DNA from: Sophora flavescens
Lineage: Eukaryota; Streptophyta; Magnoliopsida; Fabales; Fabaceae
Direction of reading: 5' to 3'
NCBI GenBank assembly: GCA_030762895.1
Contig: CM061063.1
Coordinates: 51,539,196 to 51,603,195 of the forward strand
DNA: 64,000 bases
Below, piece by piece: positions 43,157-54,223 of this stretch. The stretch's first letter is position 1; every line of letters starts with the position of its first letter. The translations under genes were made by a program, and so were the position numbers. The notes beneath the pieces were generated by a model. That model saw only the letters and a list, made by a program, of their open reading frames with translations. It made no database searches and had not been told where the DNA came from.

Positions 43157-46100
43157 GGTAGTTGATTTGATGGTAGATGACAATCAGCGGTAATTTACTT
43201 GTATTAGTATGAACATTATTGCTTAGAACCTTTTTCTTTCGTTTGTTGTGTGACTTGTGTATTTCATCCAATCTTCTTTTAAGAGAAATAGAAAGGCTAA
43301 AAATAATTGCTCTTTGCTAAACTACTAAGCAACTATGTTTCGATCATCACAATGTACCTTTGACATTACATGCTTTTTCTCTCTTCCGTTCGTTTCCTTA
43401 TTAACTCTCTATTTTCACTCTCACATCCTTAAATAATGTTTATGCAATAACTAATCTTTGGCAACAAAAATCTAATTCAATGAAAAAAAAAAAACTATAA
43501 ATCTCTTCTTGCAATGAAATGGCCAGAACTTGGTACAATGATTTCGTAGTGATTTCATCCATACAAAGTTTATGCTGAATGATGTATGAAAGGAAGAAGA
43601 AAAAAAATTAGGGGCGGCTCAAACCCAATCTGAAAGAATTTGTAGAGGTAATTACTGTAAATTTTAAAAACAAAAAATAGTTAAATCTTAATTGAGATGG
43701 GGTTTGATTGCCATTGAGCTAGAAAATGAAGAGCATATACAAATGTCATAAATAAATAATTAAATGTTAAATTTCAGACATCACCTTCCAGAGTCAAGTT
43801 TTCGGCCTAGCATGAATTTGTGTGAGCAGGACTCAAGAGATTTTTACTTGGGACCCCTACTAACATCAGTAATTTTAGGATGAGTATTTTTTTCAATATA
43901 GGTTGTTATCGTTCGTTTTCCTTCCAAACATATAGTTCCATTTATGCGGACATAACTTCATGGAACAGGGTTTTGAAGTGATCCACATCACTTAAACTGG
44001 ATCATAACTTGTCAAGCAAAGCATGCCTACTAATAGTGATGCCGCAAACTGACTAAGCAAATATGGGCTTCATAGTAATGTGGATCCCCAATAGAATACT
44101 AAAAAATTTAAAACTATTTTCTCTTCGTTTGATAAGGAAAGACTTACATACTTAGTCTTCTACTTCTAGGCTTCTAGCCCCATACCATTGTCAGCTTTAG
44201 ATGTTCAAACATCACGTATGCATATGCACTACAGAATTGGTTCAAGGGGCCCATAAGCCTTTTTCATATGCAATTTGGCAGAGTTGGGAATACTTGCATG
44301 AATCATACAAAACACCAGAGTAATAACAGAACCAAAATCTATTTTCGAAACAATGAAACATGGTGCAAACAACACTGTTCCTTTCAGGGGAAAAACACCA
44401 ACCAAATAATTTAGGCCCAATACAAAGCTCTCAAGTACCAGCCATTATCAATTCATCATTCAAACATATATAGCTTAAAAACATTATTTAAAAAGAATAA
44501 GAAATATATAATTGGGGAGACTAAACTATAGATGATTAGTTACAGAGGGGGAGTTCAAGGTAATAAAGAACTCTTATTAATAACTGATATAAAATAGTGT
44601 TGAGCAAGAAAATATGCCTAGAGGTGTGTCGTTAGAATTGCATAGTATGCATCTATTCCTATGCTAATCTTTTTTGTCATTGACACGGATATATACTCCC
44701 ATCATAATTCAGATTTGCATTTAAATTCAACTGATCATAAAAGTCTTTTCGTTATGCTGCTGAGATTTGAAGGTTATGCTGCTCTGCTCTGAATCATTTT
44801 CAATCTACTCCCAGACGGTGATTTAATTTCAAATGGACATTGCTCATACTCCAGGAGGATACATTTCAGAAAAAAGCGAACAAATTTTTTTTTTTGATGC
44901 AAACCTTTTTTTAGAAGAAAGCAAACCTAATAACCATATATACCCAAAATAATTCTGACAACAATAATACATCAACATTATCCAATGAATGAAAAAACGT
45001 ATCGATATATCCACTTAAAATTTCTAAATTCTACATCAAATTTCATAAAGAGAATTACTTTGGATTATGTCAGATAAATATGGCATTGGACTGGTTTGAT
45101 TGACTACAATCTTGTCAAGTTTATATGCAAAGAGAACAACTAATATAGATTCTTATTGTCACAAAACAATACGCATTCACCAAAAACATTGAAGAAACTA
45201 ATTTTCTTCAAAAGTACTTTATGGGCACAGGAACTTATACTACAGGAGTTGATCATCCATTGTATGAGGACCCTATTTACTACTTTTATGGAAAGTAAAC
45301 ATGTACAAAGGGCTTCCAAAGGAAAAACACTGCTGGAACTCATCACCAATAATAAATTTCAAGTATCAAGTAATAGGGGGATAACTAAGTCAGACTCGAG
45401 TTAGTCTCAAAGCAATAGCAACTTTATCATATTTAACCACAAATAAATGGGTGATAAACTGACAGAAACAGAATAGATGGTGATGTTATGAAATTAGAAA
45501 TTAAAGCCAACCAACAGGTCTTTCAATATCAAAGACTCTCACGAACAATTTTATTTTCCTTTTAATTTTATTTATTTATTTTTTGTCAACCAAAACTGCA
45601 AACACAGTAAAGCAGTTTTACCTATTATGGTCGTGCCAAATCAATGGGCCTCACAACCTTCCTCTGCTTAATTTTAGCATCAATGAGGCGAATCCTGAAG
45701 AAGCAAATTTTGAAATAAATATCTAGAGGGATATTACATAGGGAAAACAATTTACAAAACGAAAGTATTACTATTTCATATTGCATAGACATTACAATGT
45801 ACAGTCTCAAACATTCTGCTTAAAAACATGTGACCAATAGAATGTTTGGTCCACCGCAAGGTTCTGGTGCAAAGAGAGCAGAAGGAATCTTTTTTTATTT
45901 ATTTATATAAATCAGATAAGGTTCAGATAATGATGATGTCGTGCTCTTCAAGGTAGTCGATGATGCTTCTCATAGTTGTAGAGTGATGGTTGGATTGGAA
46001 AACAGTTATGAATAATCAAAGAGAATAATGGGAATAAAAGTTGAATAAAAAAAAAAGAAGAGAAGAAAGACTGGAATGGAGAAGAAGGCGATGTCGACAG

Positions 46101-46709
46101 AGCAATCTTCATGTACCAACGCCTTTGTTGTTGTGGTTTACATTAATGTTTCTCTTAAAGGCTTCTTTCCTGACTCCCCTTTCTCCACACATTAAATCGA
46201 GGTTTGCAGATTCACCGAGAGGCATTTTCTCCGACCATCGGTTGCACTAACACAAAGAAGAAAGAGTCATAAATGGCGATAAGAACTCAGAATGGAGAAG
46301 AAAGATTGAGAGAAACAGAGCGACAAAATGAGAGAGAGAAGAACAAACTTTCATTTGAAAAATGTCAATTCTCAACCAAAACATAAAAAACACAAACTCC
46401 TCCAAAATAATTCATGAAACAAATAAAAATTTCAATAAAAAATGGCATGGTTGCTTTCCTGAGAACCCAAAAAAAAAAAGACCATGAAAATCATAAGAAG
46501 ATGCTTCAGAGTGAGTTGCGCCTTCTAATAATTTTCTGCATTTGGACTTTCACAATCACAATCAAGTTCAAGCACCTGCACTTTCTTCCCAAAACCTCTA
46601 ATAATTATAGTTTCAATTTCCCTGTCAACAAAGAACAATCTTTCCAGAAAAAATAAAAAAAGATAGAGAAGATGTGGAATCATAGTAAGGGTTTCGGTAA
46701 AATACATAT
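43157..46709. other. Unit B, second part: no gene supported
   Basis: Same noncoding content as unit A, with single copies of ATTAG (44535-44539) and AAC (45337-45339) as empty sites. The 63-codon ORF at 44229-44420 equals that at 10069-10260. An insertion near 46265 relative to A adds about 75 bp. Confidence 0.5.
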
Positions 46710-47012
46710 ATGGAGAGCGGGGTGGTGAGGTTGCTGTACCCGTTGATGCTTGAGAGATCCGAACTGCAGTGGTCCTTCATCCCTAAAGTCTACTCCATCA
46801 TCTGCTTCCAGTTGTTCACCACCATTGCCATTGATTCCTTCGTCGTAACCGTTCGCTCTGTCGCCAACTTATTCGCCAATACCCCTGCTGGATTAGCCCT
46901 CTTCATCTGCCTCATATTCATCCCTTTCATCAGGGCGTCTCCTCAACTCATTTACCGTTGCCGCCGCCGCCTCCGCCTTTGCCGCTGGATGAAACAAAGA
47001 AGTCAAAGTTAA
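46710..47012 (+). pseudogene. LIFEGUARD (BAX-inhibitor-1 family) N-terminal exon fragment, copy B
   Basis: Starts MESGVVRLLYPLMLERSELQ, closer to the family than copy A because Gly-Val-Val-Arg, Leu and Glu are kept where A has Arg, Phe and Lys. It continues through the first membrane helix (VYSIICFQLFTTIAIDSFVV) to GLALFICLIFIPFI. The family homology ends there, and an unrelated tail leads to a stop at codon 101. It has the same breakpoint as copy A, so truncation came before the tandem duplication. The ATG is preceded by AATACATAT, with no strong context. A stable protein with one and a half membrane helices is unlikely. Confidence 0.75.
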
Positions 47013-47644
47013 TAAAAGAGGAAGAAAAGAACGAAAGAAAGAATGAGAGTTGAGAGAATGAGAGCGGTTCCCTTTAAATTTAAAAATCCATGTTGTATTT
47101 GCTTCATTTCTGTAAATTTTATGTAATCGTTAACCATGATGTGATTTTAGTATATAGTCAATAAGGGTATTTTTGGTATTTTAAAATGTTCCAACCAAAT
47201 TTTTGAATTTTTTTAACTTTAACATTATCTATTAGTATAGATTTCTTTGCTTATTAAAAAAAAATAGAGTGAAGCAAGACATTTTTTTTAGAAGTTAATT
47301 TGATACAACTTGCATCCATTGATATATTTTCACATTATTTTAATAAATTTGACATATCATGCGGTTATTAATATAGTCAAGCTCACTATGATTAAAGTGT
47401 CAACACAATTGGATAATAGCATAAAAGAATTTTATTTACATTACTAAAATCACATCACGTTCATTCACTTCGTAAAACGAAAAGTAAAGATGCGCCGGTA
47501 TATCACATGTATAACTAATTTTTTATCATATAGTAATTAACAAGTACGCTAATCCATGTAGAAGATGCACAACTGATAGGGAGAATTAAGACATAACAAA
47601 AAACTTGTATGTAGTTTAGGAATAATGGTGTCCAAATTTGGTAA
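47013..47644. other. End of unit B and start of the protease region
   Basis: Unit B ends at 47243. The remaining part is AT-rich and includes the 3' flank of the protease copy (TAAAACGAAAAGTAAA at about 47475), which is shared with the second protease copy at about 49848. Confidence 0.5.
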
Positions 47645-48235
47645 TTATGCAGTCGGGTAAGATGCTTGCATTGCAATGCCACAAAGTCCTTCATAAGCAG
47701 CCACATCCCTTTGCATTCTAATATATCCTTCTTCACCCCATTCGGTTCCCCATGAGTTCTTAACCAGCCAATACTTAGTTCCATCTTCACTAACTCCATA
47801 ACCCACAGCTGTGACACCATGATCCAACTCAGTGTCACAGCTACCGATGAAGACACCACTTTTATAAAATTGAAAGTCAGAGCGACTGGCATCAATGGCT
47901 ACAGAAATTGGTTGATTAGCAACAGCTTTTTGCACTGCCTGCTCATTGTTGGTAGGGACATCCTCATACCCAGTAATAGTAGCTGCATGGTTAGCTGCTT
48001 CATTTGCATTGTATGTTCCATCAACACCCTTATATGGGTATTTTGCTTCGGTGTTCAGACCATGATTTTTATGATGAATTTGAAGGCATCATCCATTAGA
48101 CCACCTTCACAACCTTGGTCAACACCCTTTGTATCACAATCAACTAGCTCTTGTTCGGACAAAGAGATCAATTTTCCAGTGCTTAACTTATTGATCCCTT
48201 CTGTTGCCTCGACAGCAGAAAATGCCCAGCAACAT
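47645..48235 (-). pseudogene. Papain-type cysteine protease, exon 2 only (copy 1)
   Basis: The minus strand carries the second exon of a plant papain-family (C1A, SAG12-like) protease. It begins at the active-site strand (Cys-Cys-Trp-Ala-Phe-Ser, catalytic Cys kept). It runs through LSTGKLISLSEQELVDCDTK, GVDQGCEGGLMDDAFKF and the catalytic His (TELDHGVTAVGYG), then the Asn (YWLVKNSWGTEWGEEGYI), to the end ASYPTA. A 1-bp loss in an A run at about 48067 shifts the frame. Exon 1 (signal peptide, inhibitor prodomain) is missing: homology stops at 48235, where a minisatellite begins. It is a dead 5'-truncated copy. Intact relatives are vacuolar or secreted proteases linked to senescence. Confidence 0.9.
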
Positions 48236-48575
48236 ATTGAGCTTTGCGGTAATGATTACATTAAATTCACACAACAAGCATCCCGCCTTTTTGACAGGAT
48301 CGCATCCTATTGAGCTCTGCTCTCTACTAATGGCAATCAAGGCATAGAATTGACACATCCATCCTATTGAGATCTGCTCTCCACTAACAAACAACGTATA
48401 AAGTTTACAACCACATGCAACAATTTTAATCTACCAGCACACAACCAGTATCCTATTGAGCTCAGCTCTCTACTAACAAACAACATATTCAATTGCAACC
48501 ACATGCATCATTTCTAATCTACCATCACACAACCATTATCCTATTGAGCTCAGCTCTTCACTAACAATCAACAAA
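48236..48575. repeat. Minisatellite of 60-89 bp units next to the truncated protease
   Basis: Units open with TCCTATTGAGCTCWGCTCTC and ACTAACAAACAAC, at about 48304, 48362, 48451 and 48539; a partial TATTGAGCTTTGC at 48235 abuts the protease exon. Middle units also share CAACCACATGCA and ATCTACCA. It marks the truncation point. Confidence 0.8.
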
Positions 48576-49146
48576 TCAATTCAAAGTCTTCAAGCACCAC
48601 TAGCCACAAAGAAAAAGATAAAGCATTTGACCTACCTCAACTCCAAGCAAATAGTGAAAACGGGTGACGACTATAGCGGTTGTCAATCAACAAAGAAAAC
48701 TGTACGAAAAAATAATAACATCATCAAAGGCTCTTGTGATAAAAGTATAAACTTGGAAATCATTAACCTACTTGCACACTTGCCACTCATGAAAGTATAA
48801 ACAAAACATTTTCATTACATATCAGATATCTACTCGTGGCTGTACATGCTAATGTAATGGGAAGTAATATCTACTAGCTAAGCTTAGGAAAATGTAAGAG
48901 CTAAGTTATTATTGAAAAATACTAATTTCATTCATCATCTTTCTTCTCTATTATTCATTCATCAGATATCTACATATATATAACACCCTGAGCATAACAG
49001 AAAACAAGCCTAATCAAGAAGTTCATATATGCAACTGAATCTAATAACAAATGCAAAACAGAATTGGTGACTACTGTAGTGACTCATCATAACAGAAAAC
49101 CTGCAAAACCTGCAAACAGAGCCTGTAAACCGAATCAAACCTGCAA
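48576..49146. other. Stretch between protease copies, no gene seen
   Basis: Noncoding, AT-rich. It may include internal sequence of the CACTA element whose terminus is at 49844, but no left terminus was found. Confidence 0.4.
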
Positions 49147-49255
49147 AGAGAGAGAGACAGAGGGAGAGAGAGACGTGAGTGAGAGAGAGAAGGAGAGAAG
49201 GAGAGGGAGAGAGAGACGCGAGTGAGAGAGAGAGGGAGAGGGAGAGAGAGACGTA
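49147..49255. repeat. GA-rich microsatellite
   Basis: Runs of GAGAGA and GGGAGA interspersed with ACGTGAGT or ACGCGAGT. On the minus strand it is the CT-rich leader of the adjoining CACTA end. Confidence 0.9.
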
Positions 49256-49844
49256 TGCTTACCGTGTGGAGGAGGTAGTGGCCGGAGAGGAGCTGGAGGA
49301 GGTGGTGGCCGGAGCTCGCGAGTGAGGAAGAAGGAGAGAAACGGTGAGAGGGAAGGAGAGATTCGGGCGAGTGAGGAAGAAAAGGGGCTGCACTGGTTTT
49401 AGGGATTTCATTTTTAGAGACCGAATTATTCGGTCGCTAAATCGGTCTCTAAATGGGTTAATTTGAAATTTGAAATCATAAATTTAGCGACCGATTTAAA
49501 ATACGGTCGCTAACACGCTCTATTTTAATTTTTTGTGCACCGTTTAACGACCGATTTAATATCGATCGCAAAGATAGATAAAATTTAACAGTTGCATTTA
49601 ACTCGGTCGCCATTTCGGTCGCTAAAAAGTCAGCAATTTTTGGCTTTTACTTTCCTTTATTTTGCAACCGAAATAGAGACCGATAACTCTGCTACGCTCT
49701 ATTTTGGTCACTATTTCGGTCGCAGTATCAACTCTAATCAGTGTTTGATTTAGATCCTACAATCGGTCGTCATTTCGGTCGCAAACAGCGACCAACAAAT
49801 TCGGTCACTATTTTCGGTCGCTAAATGACCTTTTTTTTGTAGTG
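49256..49844 (-). mobile_element. Terminal fragment of a second CACTA family
   Basis: The right end reads ...TTTTTTTTGTAGTG, so the complement starts CACTACAAAAAAAAGGTC and goes on into TTTAGCGACCGA repeats. At least ten copies of GCGACCGA or TCGGTCGC lie in 49405-49825, several as facing pairs (TCGGTCGCTAAATCGGTCTC). Beyond them is a CT-rich leader on the minus strand. The following TCA (49845-49847) may be the target duplication: protease copy 1 has TCG at the matching site. The left end and coding genes were not found, so this is a truncated element. Confidence 0.75.
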
Positions 49845-50019
49845 TCATAAAACGAAAAGTAAATAGACATGTTTGTATGTCACATATGACTAATTTTCCA
49901 TTGTATAGTAATTGATAAGTACACTAATCCATGTAGAGGATACACAACTGATAGCAAGAATTAAGACAAAATAAAATACTTGTATGTAGTTTAGGAATAA
50001 TGGTGTCCAAATTTTGTAA

Positions 50020-51139
50020 CTATGCAGTTGGGTAAGATGCTTGCATTGCAATGCCACAGAGTCCTTCATTAGCAGCCACATCCCTTTGCATCCTAATATA
50101 TCCTTCTTCACCCCATTCAGTTCCCCATGAGTTCTTAACCAACCAATACTTAGTTCCATCATTAATAACTCCATAACCGACAGCTGTGACACCATGATCC
50201 AACTCAGTGCCACAACTACCGGTGAAGACACCACTTTTGTAAAATTGAAATTCAGAGCCACTAGCATCAATGGCTACAGAAATTGGTTGATTAGCAATGC
50301 TTTTGCGGTGCTCGCTCATTGTTAGTAGGGACATCCTCATACCCAAGAATACTAGCTGCATGGTTAGTCGCTTCATTTGCATTGCATGTTCCATCAACAC
50401 CCCGATATGGGTATTTGGCTTCGGTGTTCAGTCCATGATTTTTTATGATGAATTTAAAGGCATCATCCATCGAGACCACCCTCACAACCTTGGTCAACAC
50501 CCTTTGTATCACAATCAACTAGCTCTTGTTCGCACAAAGAGATCAATTTTCCAATGGCTTAACTTATTTATTCCTTCCGTTCTTTGCGACAAAGAAAAAT
50601 GCCCAAAGAACATCCTACAAGGTAAATTAAAACTATAATTAGATGACAATTCTATCTTGACTTGTGAGATATATTCAATGAACTATCAGATGCTTACCGC
50701 ATGTGCCTTGATCCTTGACAGGTGTCACGGCTCCTTTTTGTCTCCAATCTATTGTGGATGGTACTGTCGTCACATTCTCATACTTAAAAGTGGTTGTTCT
50801 TGTGATTGAGGAGCACATATGCCCCTTGAATCTATTTCTGGATGCAATGAACTCCTCATTTGTGAGGTCTGCAAATTGATTAATGCCTAGCTTGTATGGT
50901 TTATTGCCAGCATTGTTGAAAGATTCTATGTAATTCACATTTTCCTTAAATATCATGAAGCGCTTCTGCATTTCCATAGAGTTTTTATAGACTTTGCCGT
51001 GGTTAGCCATCCATTGCTCATGTCTCTCATACATGGAGGCATCTTGTAGAGTGCGAGATGTGACTTGAAAAGCCAACAATCCCAGCAGGCAGAAAAGCAA
51101 AGCCAATGAAATATGATGAAATTGGTTTTTGCCAACCAT
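50020..51139 (-). pseudogene. Papain-type (SAG12-like) cysteine protease, two exons, frameshifted (copy 2)
   Basis: Exon 1 (51139-50698) encodes a signal peptide (LALLFCLLGLLAFQVTS), the I29 inhibitor prodomain (YERHEQWMANHGKVYKN, NYIESFNNAGNKPYKLGINQ, FADLTNEEF) and the mature start VPSTIDWRQKGAVTPVKDQG. It ends before a GTAAGC donor. The intron is 83 bp and exon 2 is 50614-50020. At the exon-2 start the bases for the catalytic Cys-Trp (TGCTGG in copy 1) are TCTTTGG, which removes the Cys and shifts the frame. Two more shifts lie near 50470 and 50310. The rest keeps the His (TELDHGVTAVGYG) and Asn (KNSWGTEWGEEGY) regions and ends ASYPTA. The start is set by signal peptide and TATA box. Without the Cys and with broken frames it cannot be active. 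Confidence 0.93.
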
Positions 51140-51238
51140 TGTGGTTAGTAGCTAGTGTGGTAGTGGGTATCACTACTTCAGATTGCTTATAGAAATGTGA
51201 GGAAGATGTATTGTGCTGGTACTCGAGATTACTTGTGA

Positions 51239-51246
51239 TATTTATA
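51239..51246 (-). promoter_or_regulatory. TATA box of protease copy 2
   Basis: Minus-strand CCTATAAATATCAC, about 100 bp upstream of the ATG at 51139. The distance suits a transcription start near 51205. Confidence 0.6.
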
Positions 51247-51259
51247 GGAAAGTTCATGT

Positions 51260-52332
51260 TGAATTCTACACTGTTCTTGCAGTTTTCAATTAAAAGCTTA
51301 AAACAGCTTTCTCTTCTACGTACCTTTGAGAACTTGCTGATTAAGACCCTCGTGTACCGTGGAAAAATTACTTGTCAAGCGTAACGTAGAGACTAATATA
51401 TAACGCCAAGCTGGACTTCAAAACAAGCCTAGTATAAATTAAGATAGACTTGGCCCCACAACCGAGTTAATTATAACAAGTTAAGCTACGTACGTTAAAT
51501 GCACAATTTATGCCTTAAGTAGATAGAGGCATAGACCATTTTATGCATGGATCAATAAAAACTAAAAAACGTATAATCGAACTACATTACTATCTATTTC
51601 CACTTTGGGTTAACTAGATACATGTATATTTGGATATAGTTGATCCAATCAAAAAATGTCAAATAAAATTGGAGTTCAAATTTGTTCGAGTTAAAATATT
51701 TGCCATTTCTTAAATTAGAATTCCTATTGTTATATTAATTATTATTTAGAGTCGGGCCGTTGTTCATGTTGGTTTTGCTTGAGTTAAATGGTTAACACTG
51801 ACATGGTTTTTTGTTAAAAAATAAATAAATGTGTTATTTATAACCAAAAAAAACTTATAATTATTTAATCAAGTATCTCATATAGAGTGTGCATGCCTTT
51901 GAGTGTGATTAATTTACAAAAACAAAACTTCATTTATATATAAATAAAAAAATTCATTTTGGAAAAAATAATAATATTTGTAATTTAATATAAAAAAATC
52001 AATAATTTTTTTATGTTAGCTTACAATCAATTTTTTCAAAACTTATCCAATCACACTAATATAAGTCATAATCAATCAATGATATTGTAAAATTAGCATG
52101 ATCAACAACAAAACTGATGTTAAATTATAAATTACCTGCTTGAACTTTAGGTTTTTGATAAATTACCTTTAGAAGTTTAAATACCGGTGTAAATTTTAAG
52201 CATTTAATTTGTTATTTTTATTATTTTTTTTATTTTGTTAACATCAAACATGTTATGTCCCTATGTTTATTTACCTTTTAACGAAACACTTTCAAGAAGT
52301 CTAGGCAATAAAGCTACTATAATTATAATCAT
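51260..52332. other. AT-rich stretch, no gene seen
   Basis: Upstream flank of the protease copy followed by AT-rich DNA with short homopolymer runs. No ORF with family signal. Confidence 0.5.
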
Positions 52333-52445
52333 AATTGGGGGGGGGTATCTTCAGTCCCCACTCAACTCAGGCCTAATAGGCCCAATAACTGAAGATACCC
52401 TCCCCACCCCCCAACTCAGGCCTAATAGGCCCAATAACTGAAGAT
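52333..52445. repeat. Hairpin and direct repeat at the left end of the Ty3 element
   Basis: GGGGGGGTATCTTCAGT (about 52336-52352) pairs with ACTGAAGATACCCTCCCC (52388-52405). A 33-bp direct repeat, AACTCAGGCCTAATAGGCCC then AATAACTGAAGAT, is at 52364-52396 and 52413-52445. The element's first bases TGAAGAT occur in both repeats, so the true LTR start is uncertain (52389 or 52438). Confidence 0.8.
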
Positions 52446-52820
52446 CCAGGGAGCTGGAGCATAGTAATGCTATCACTGCTGGCCCAGCAGAGAGACCCAA
52501 GAGGATTGCTAAGAGACCACAAGGATGGAATGACTACATACATTAAAGACCTAAGAGTCGTTGAGCTAGCTGCCTCCAGGAATTTAGGAAATCTGTTATT
52601 GTACTAGGATGAGCTGTCAGTCAGCCATTACGATCGTACACTTTCTTTTTGCTATTTTGCATTTATGCATTTCTGCTATTGTACTAGGTAAGGACTATAA
52701 TATTCCCTTAGAATGTAAGAAGGCTACTATTTAAATGATTGAATGAGAATGACAGAGGCAGAGAATTAATTAGTAAAAGAACTCTTCTTCCCCCTTAATT
52801 TCTAACCCCAATCATTCCCT
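52389..52820 (+). repeat. 5' LTR of the Reina-like element (limits approximate)
   Basis: From TGAAGAT to about TCTAACCCCA. It has a TATTTAAAT promoter-like box near 52731 and a short leader. No second LTR remains for comparison. Confidence 0.5.
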
Positions 52821-52849
52821 TATCATTTGGTGCTTCCATTGACATAGTC

Positions 52850-53560
52850 ATGGCCTCCAACGCAGCTCGCCTCGACCGCCTCGAGGAAACCGTAACCTCC
52901 ATCACCGACACCCAAACTGCCTTCAATACCAAACTCGACACCATCATCAATCAAACTAGCCAACCTTGAAAACAACCATTCAACCTCAGATGATGACACC
53001 TCTAGCCAACCAGACCCACCCACTACCAAACACCTAATGAAGCTCGACATTCCCCGCTTCGATGCCACTGACGCCATGGAGTGGATCTTCAAGATAACCC
53101 AGTTCTTCGACTACCACGAAACCCCGAAGGATGAACAAATCCGAGTAGGTTCATTTTACCTAGATGGCCCAACTCTTGGATGGTACTAGTGGATGTTTAA
53201 AAATGGACAGATTACATCATGGGCAGGACTTTTGGAGGCTCTGGAACTACGATTTGCGCCGTCATACTATGACGACCCCAAAGGTGCCCTCTTTAAGCTC
53301 ACCCAACGCACTACAGTCAACAACTATCTCTCTGAGTTTGAGAGTCTCTCAAACCGCATCGTGGACCTTCAACCATCCTTCCTCCTCAGTTGTTTCATTT
53401 TCGGCTTGTCACCCTAAATCCGTCGCGAGGTTCAGGCACTACAACCTCTTTCTCTAGTGCAAACGACGGGCTTGGCCAAACTACAGGAGGACAAAATAAT
53501 GAGTCCAAACGCCCCATTCGCCCACGATAATCACCTTCACCAGCTTCTTCCTATACTCCA
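52850..53560 (+). pseudogene. Gag of the Reina-like element, broken
   Basis: The ATG at 52850 opens MASNAARLDRLEETVTSITD. A frame change before 52966 moves the reading into KHLMKLDIPRFDATDAMEWI and FDYHETPKDEQIRVGSFYLD. A stop at 53190-53192 interrupts GPTLGWY/WMFKNGQI, and another at 53415-53417 interrupts LSCFIFGLSP/IRREVQ. This is the usual plant Ty3 gag core. Gag forms the virus-like particle in active elements. Expected products are lost through one shift and two stops. Confidence 0.85.
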
Positions 53561-53623
53561 ATCCCCTACCCCACCGCCCAAATCACCGCTGCCCCTGCTC
53601 TGCTACCCACACCCCCCAAAACC

Positions 53624-54223
53624 TCCTTTAAACGCCTCACCACAGCGGAAATGGTAGCCCGACGAGAGAAGGGCTTATGCTACAACAGCGATGAACACTA
53701 TACCCCCACACACAAATGCAAGTCTCGTTGTTTCCTTATCATTGCCGATGACGAACCCACCCTGACCACTGAAGAAACTTTCTTTCCTGATGCTGAGCCG
53801 CCACCACTTCCCGTTGACGACGCCTCCTCCTCTGCCCAAATAAGCATGAATGCCCTTTCGGGTTACCTAGCACTAGAAACGTTAAGAGTCGTGGGGCAAG
53901 TTCGGGGTCAATATGTGGTTGTTTTAGTTGATGGAGGAAGCAACCACAACTTTGTCCAAGACAAGGTGGTGCGTTTCCTAAACCTAACGGCCCAACCCAC
54001 TAACCAACTTAGTGTAATGGTGGGTGATGGCACTGAGCTATCTTGCAACCAGATCTGACCAGGCTTGAAAGTCACTATCCAGATCCATGTGTTTTCGATG
54101 GACTTCTTGGTCAAGCCCATTGGTGGGGCTGACATCGTTTTGGGCGTGGAATGGATGAAAGGGCTTGGCCCAATTCTCACAGACTATGCCTCCCTAACTA
54201 TGAAATTTCTCCAAGAAGGCTAG
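53624..54223 (+). pseudogene. Zinc knuckle and aspartic protease region, broken
   Basis: AEMVARREKGLCYNSDEHYT holds the zinc knuckle, with Ser in place of its second Cys. The protease follows with VVVLVDGGSNHNFVQ, where the usual Asp-Ser/Thr-Gly is Asp-Gly-Gly. Stops at 54056-54058 and 54221-54223 are in the same frame as the RT that follows, so single-base changes separated a once continuous pol. The protease would cut Gag-Pol in an intact element. Confidence 0.85.

Larger units (their letters stand above)
32556..47243. repeat. Tandem duplication unit B (interrupted by one nested LTR element)
   Basis: With 33013-43151 and one copy of its target site removed, this is about 4.5 kb and matches unit A. 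It lacks the Tekay and CACTA insertions, for which it has clean empty sites at 44535-44539 and 45337-45339. The match to A ends at AGTATAGATT (47243), after which B continues into unique sequence (TCTTTGCTTATT). Confidence 0.95.

Noticed and set aside
47819..48313. 164-codon plus-strand ORF
   Set aside because: Antisense shadow of the cysteine protease exon on the minus strand.
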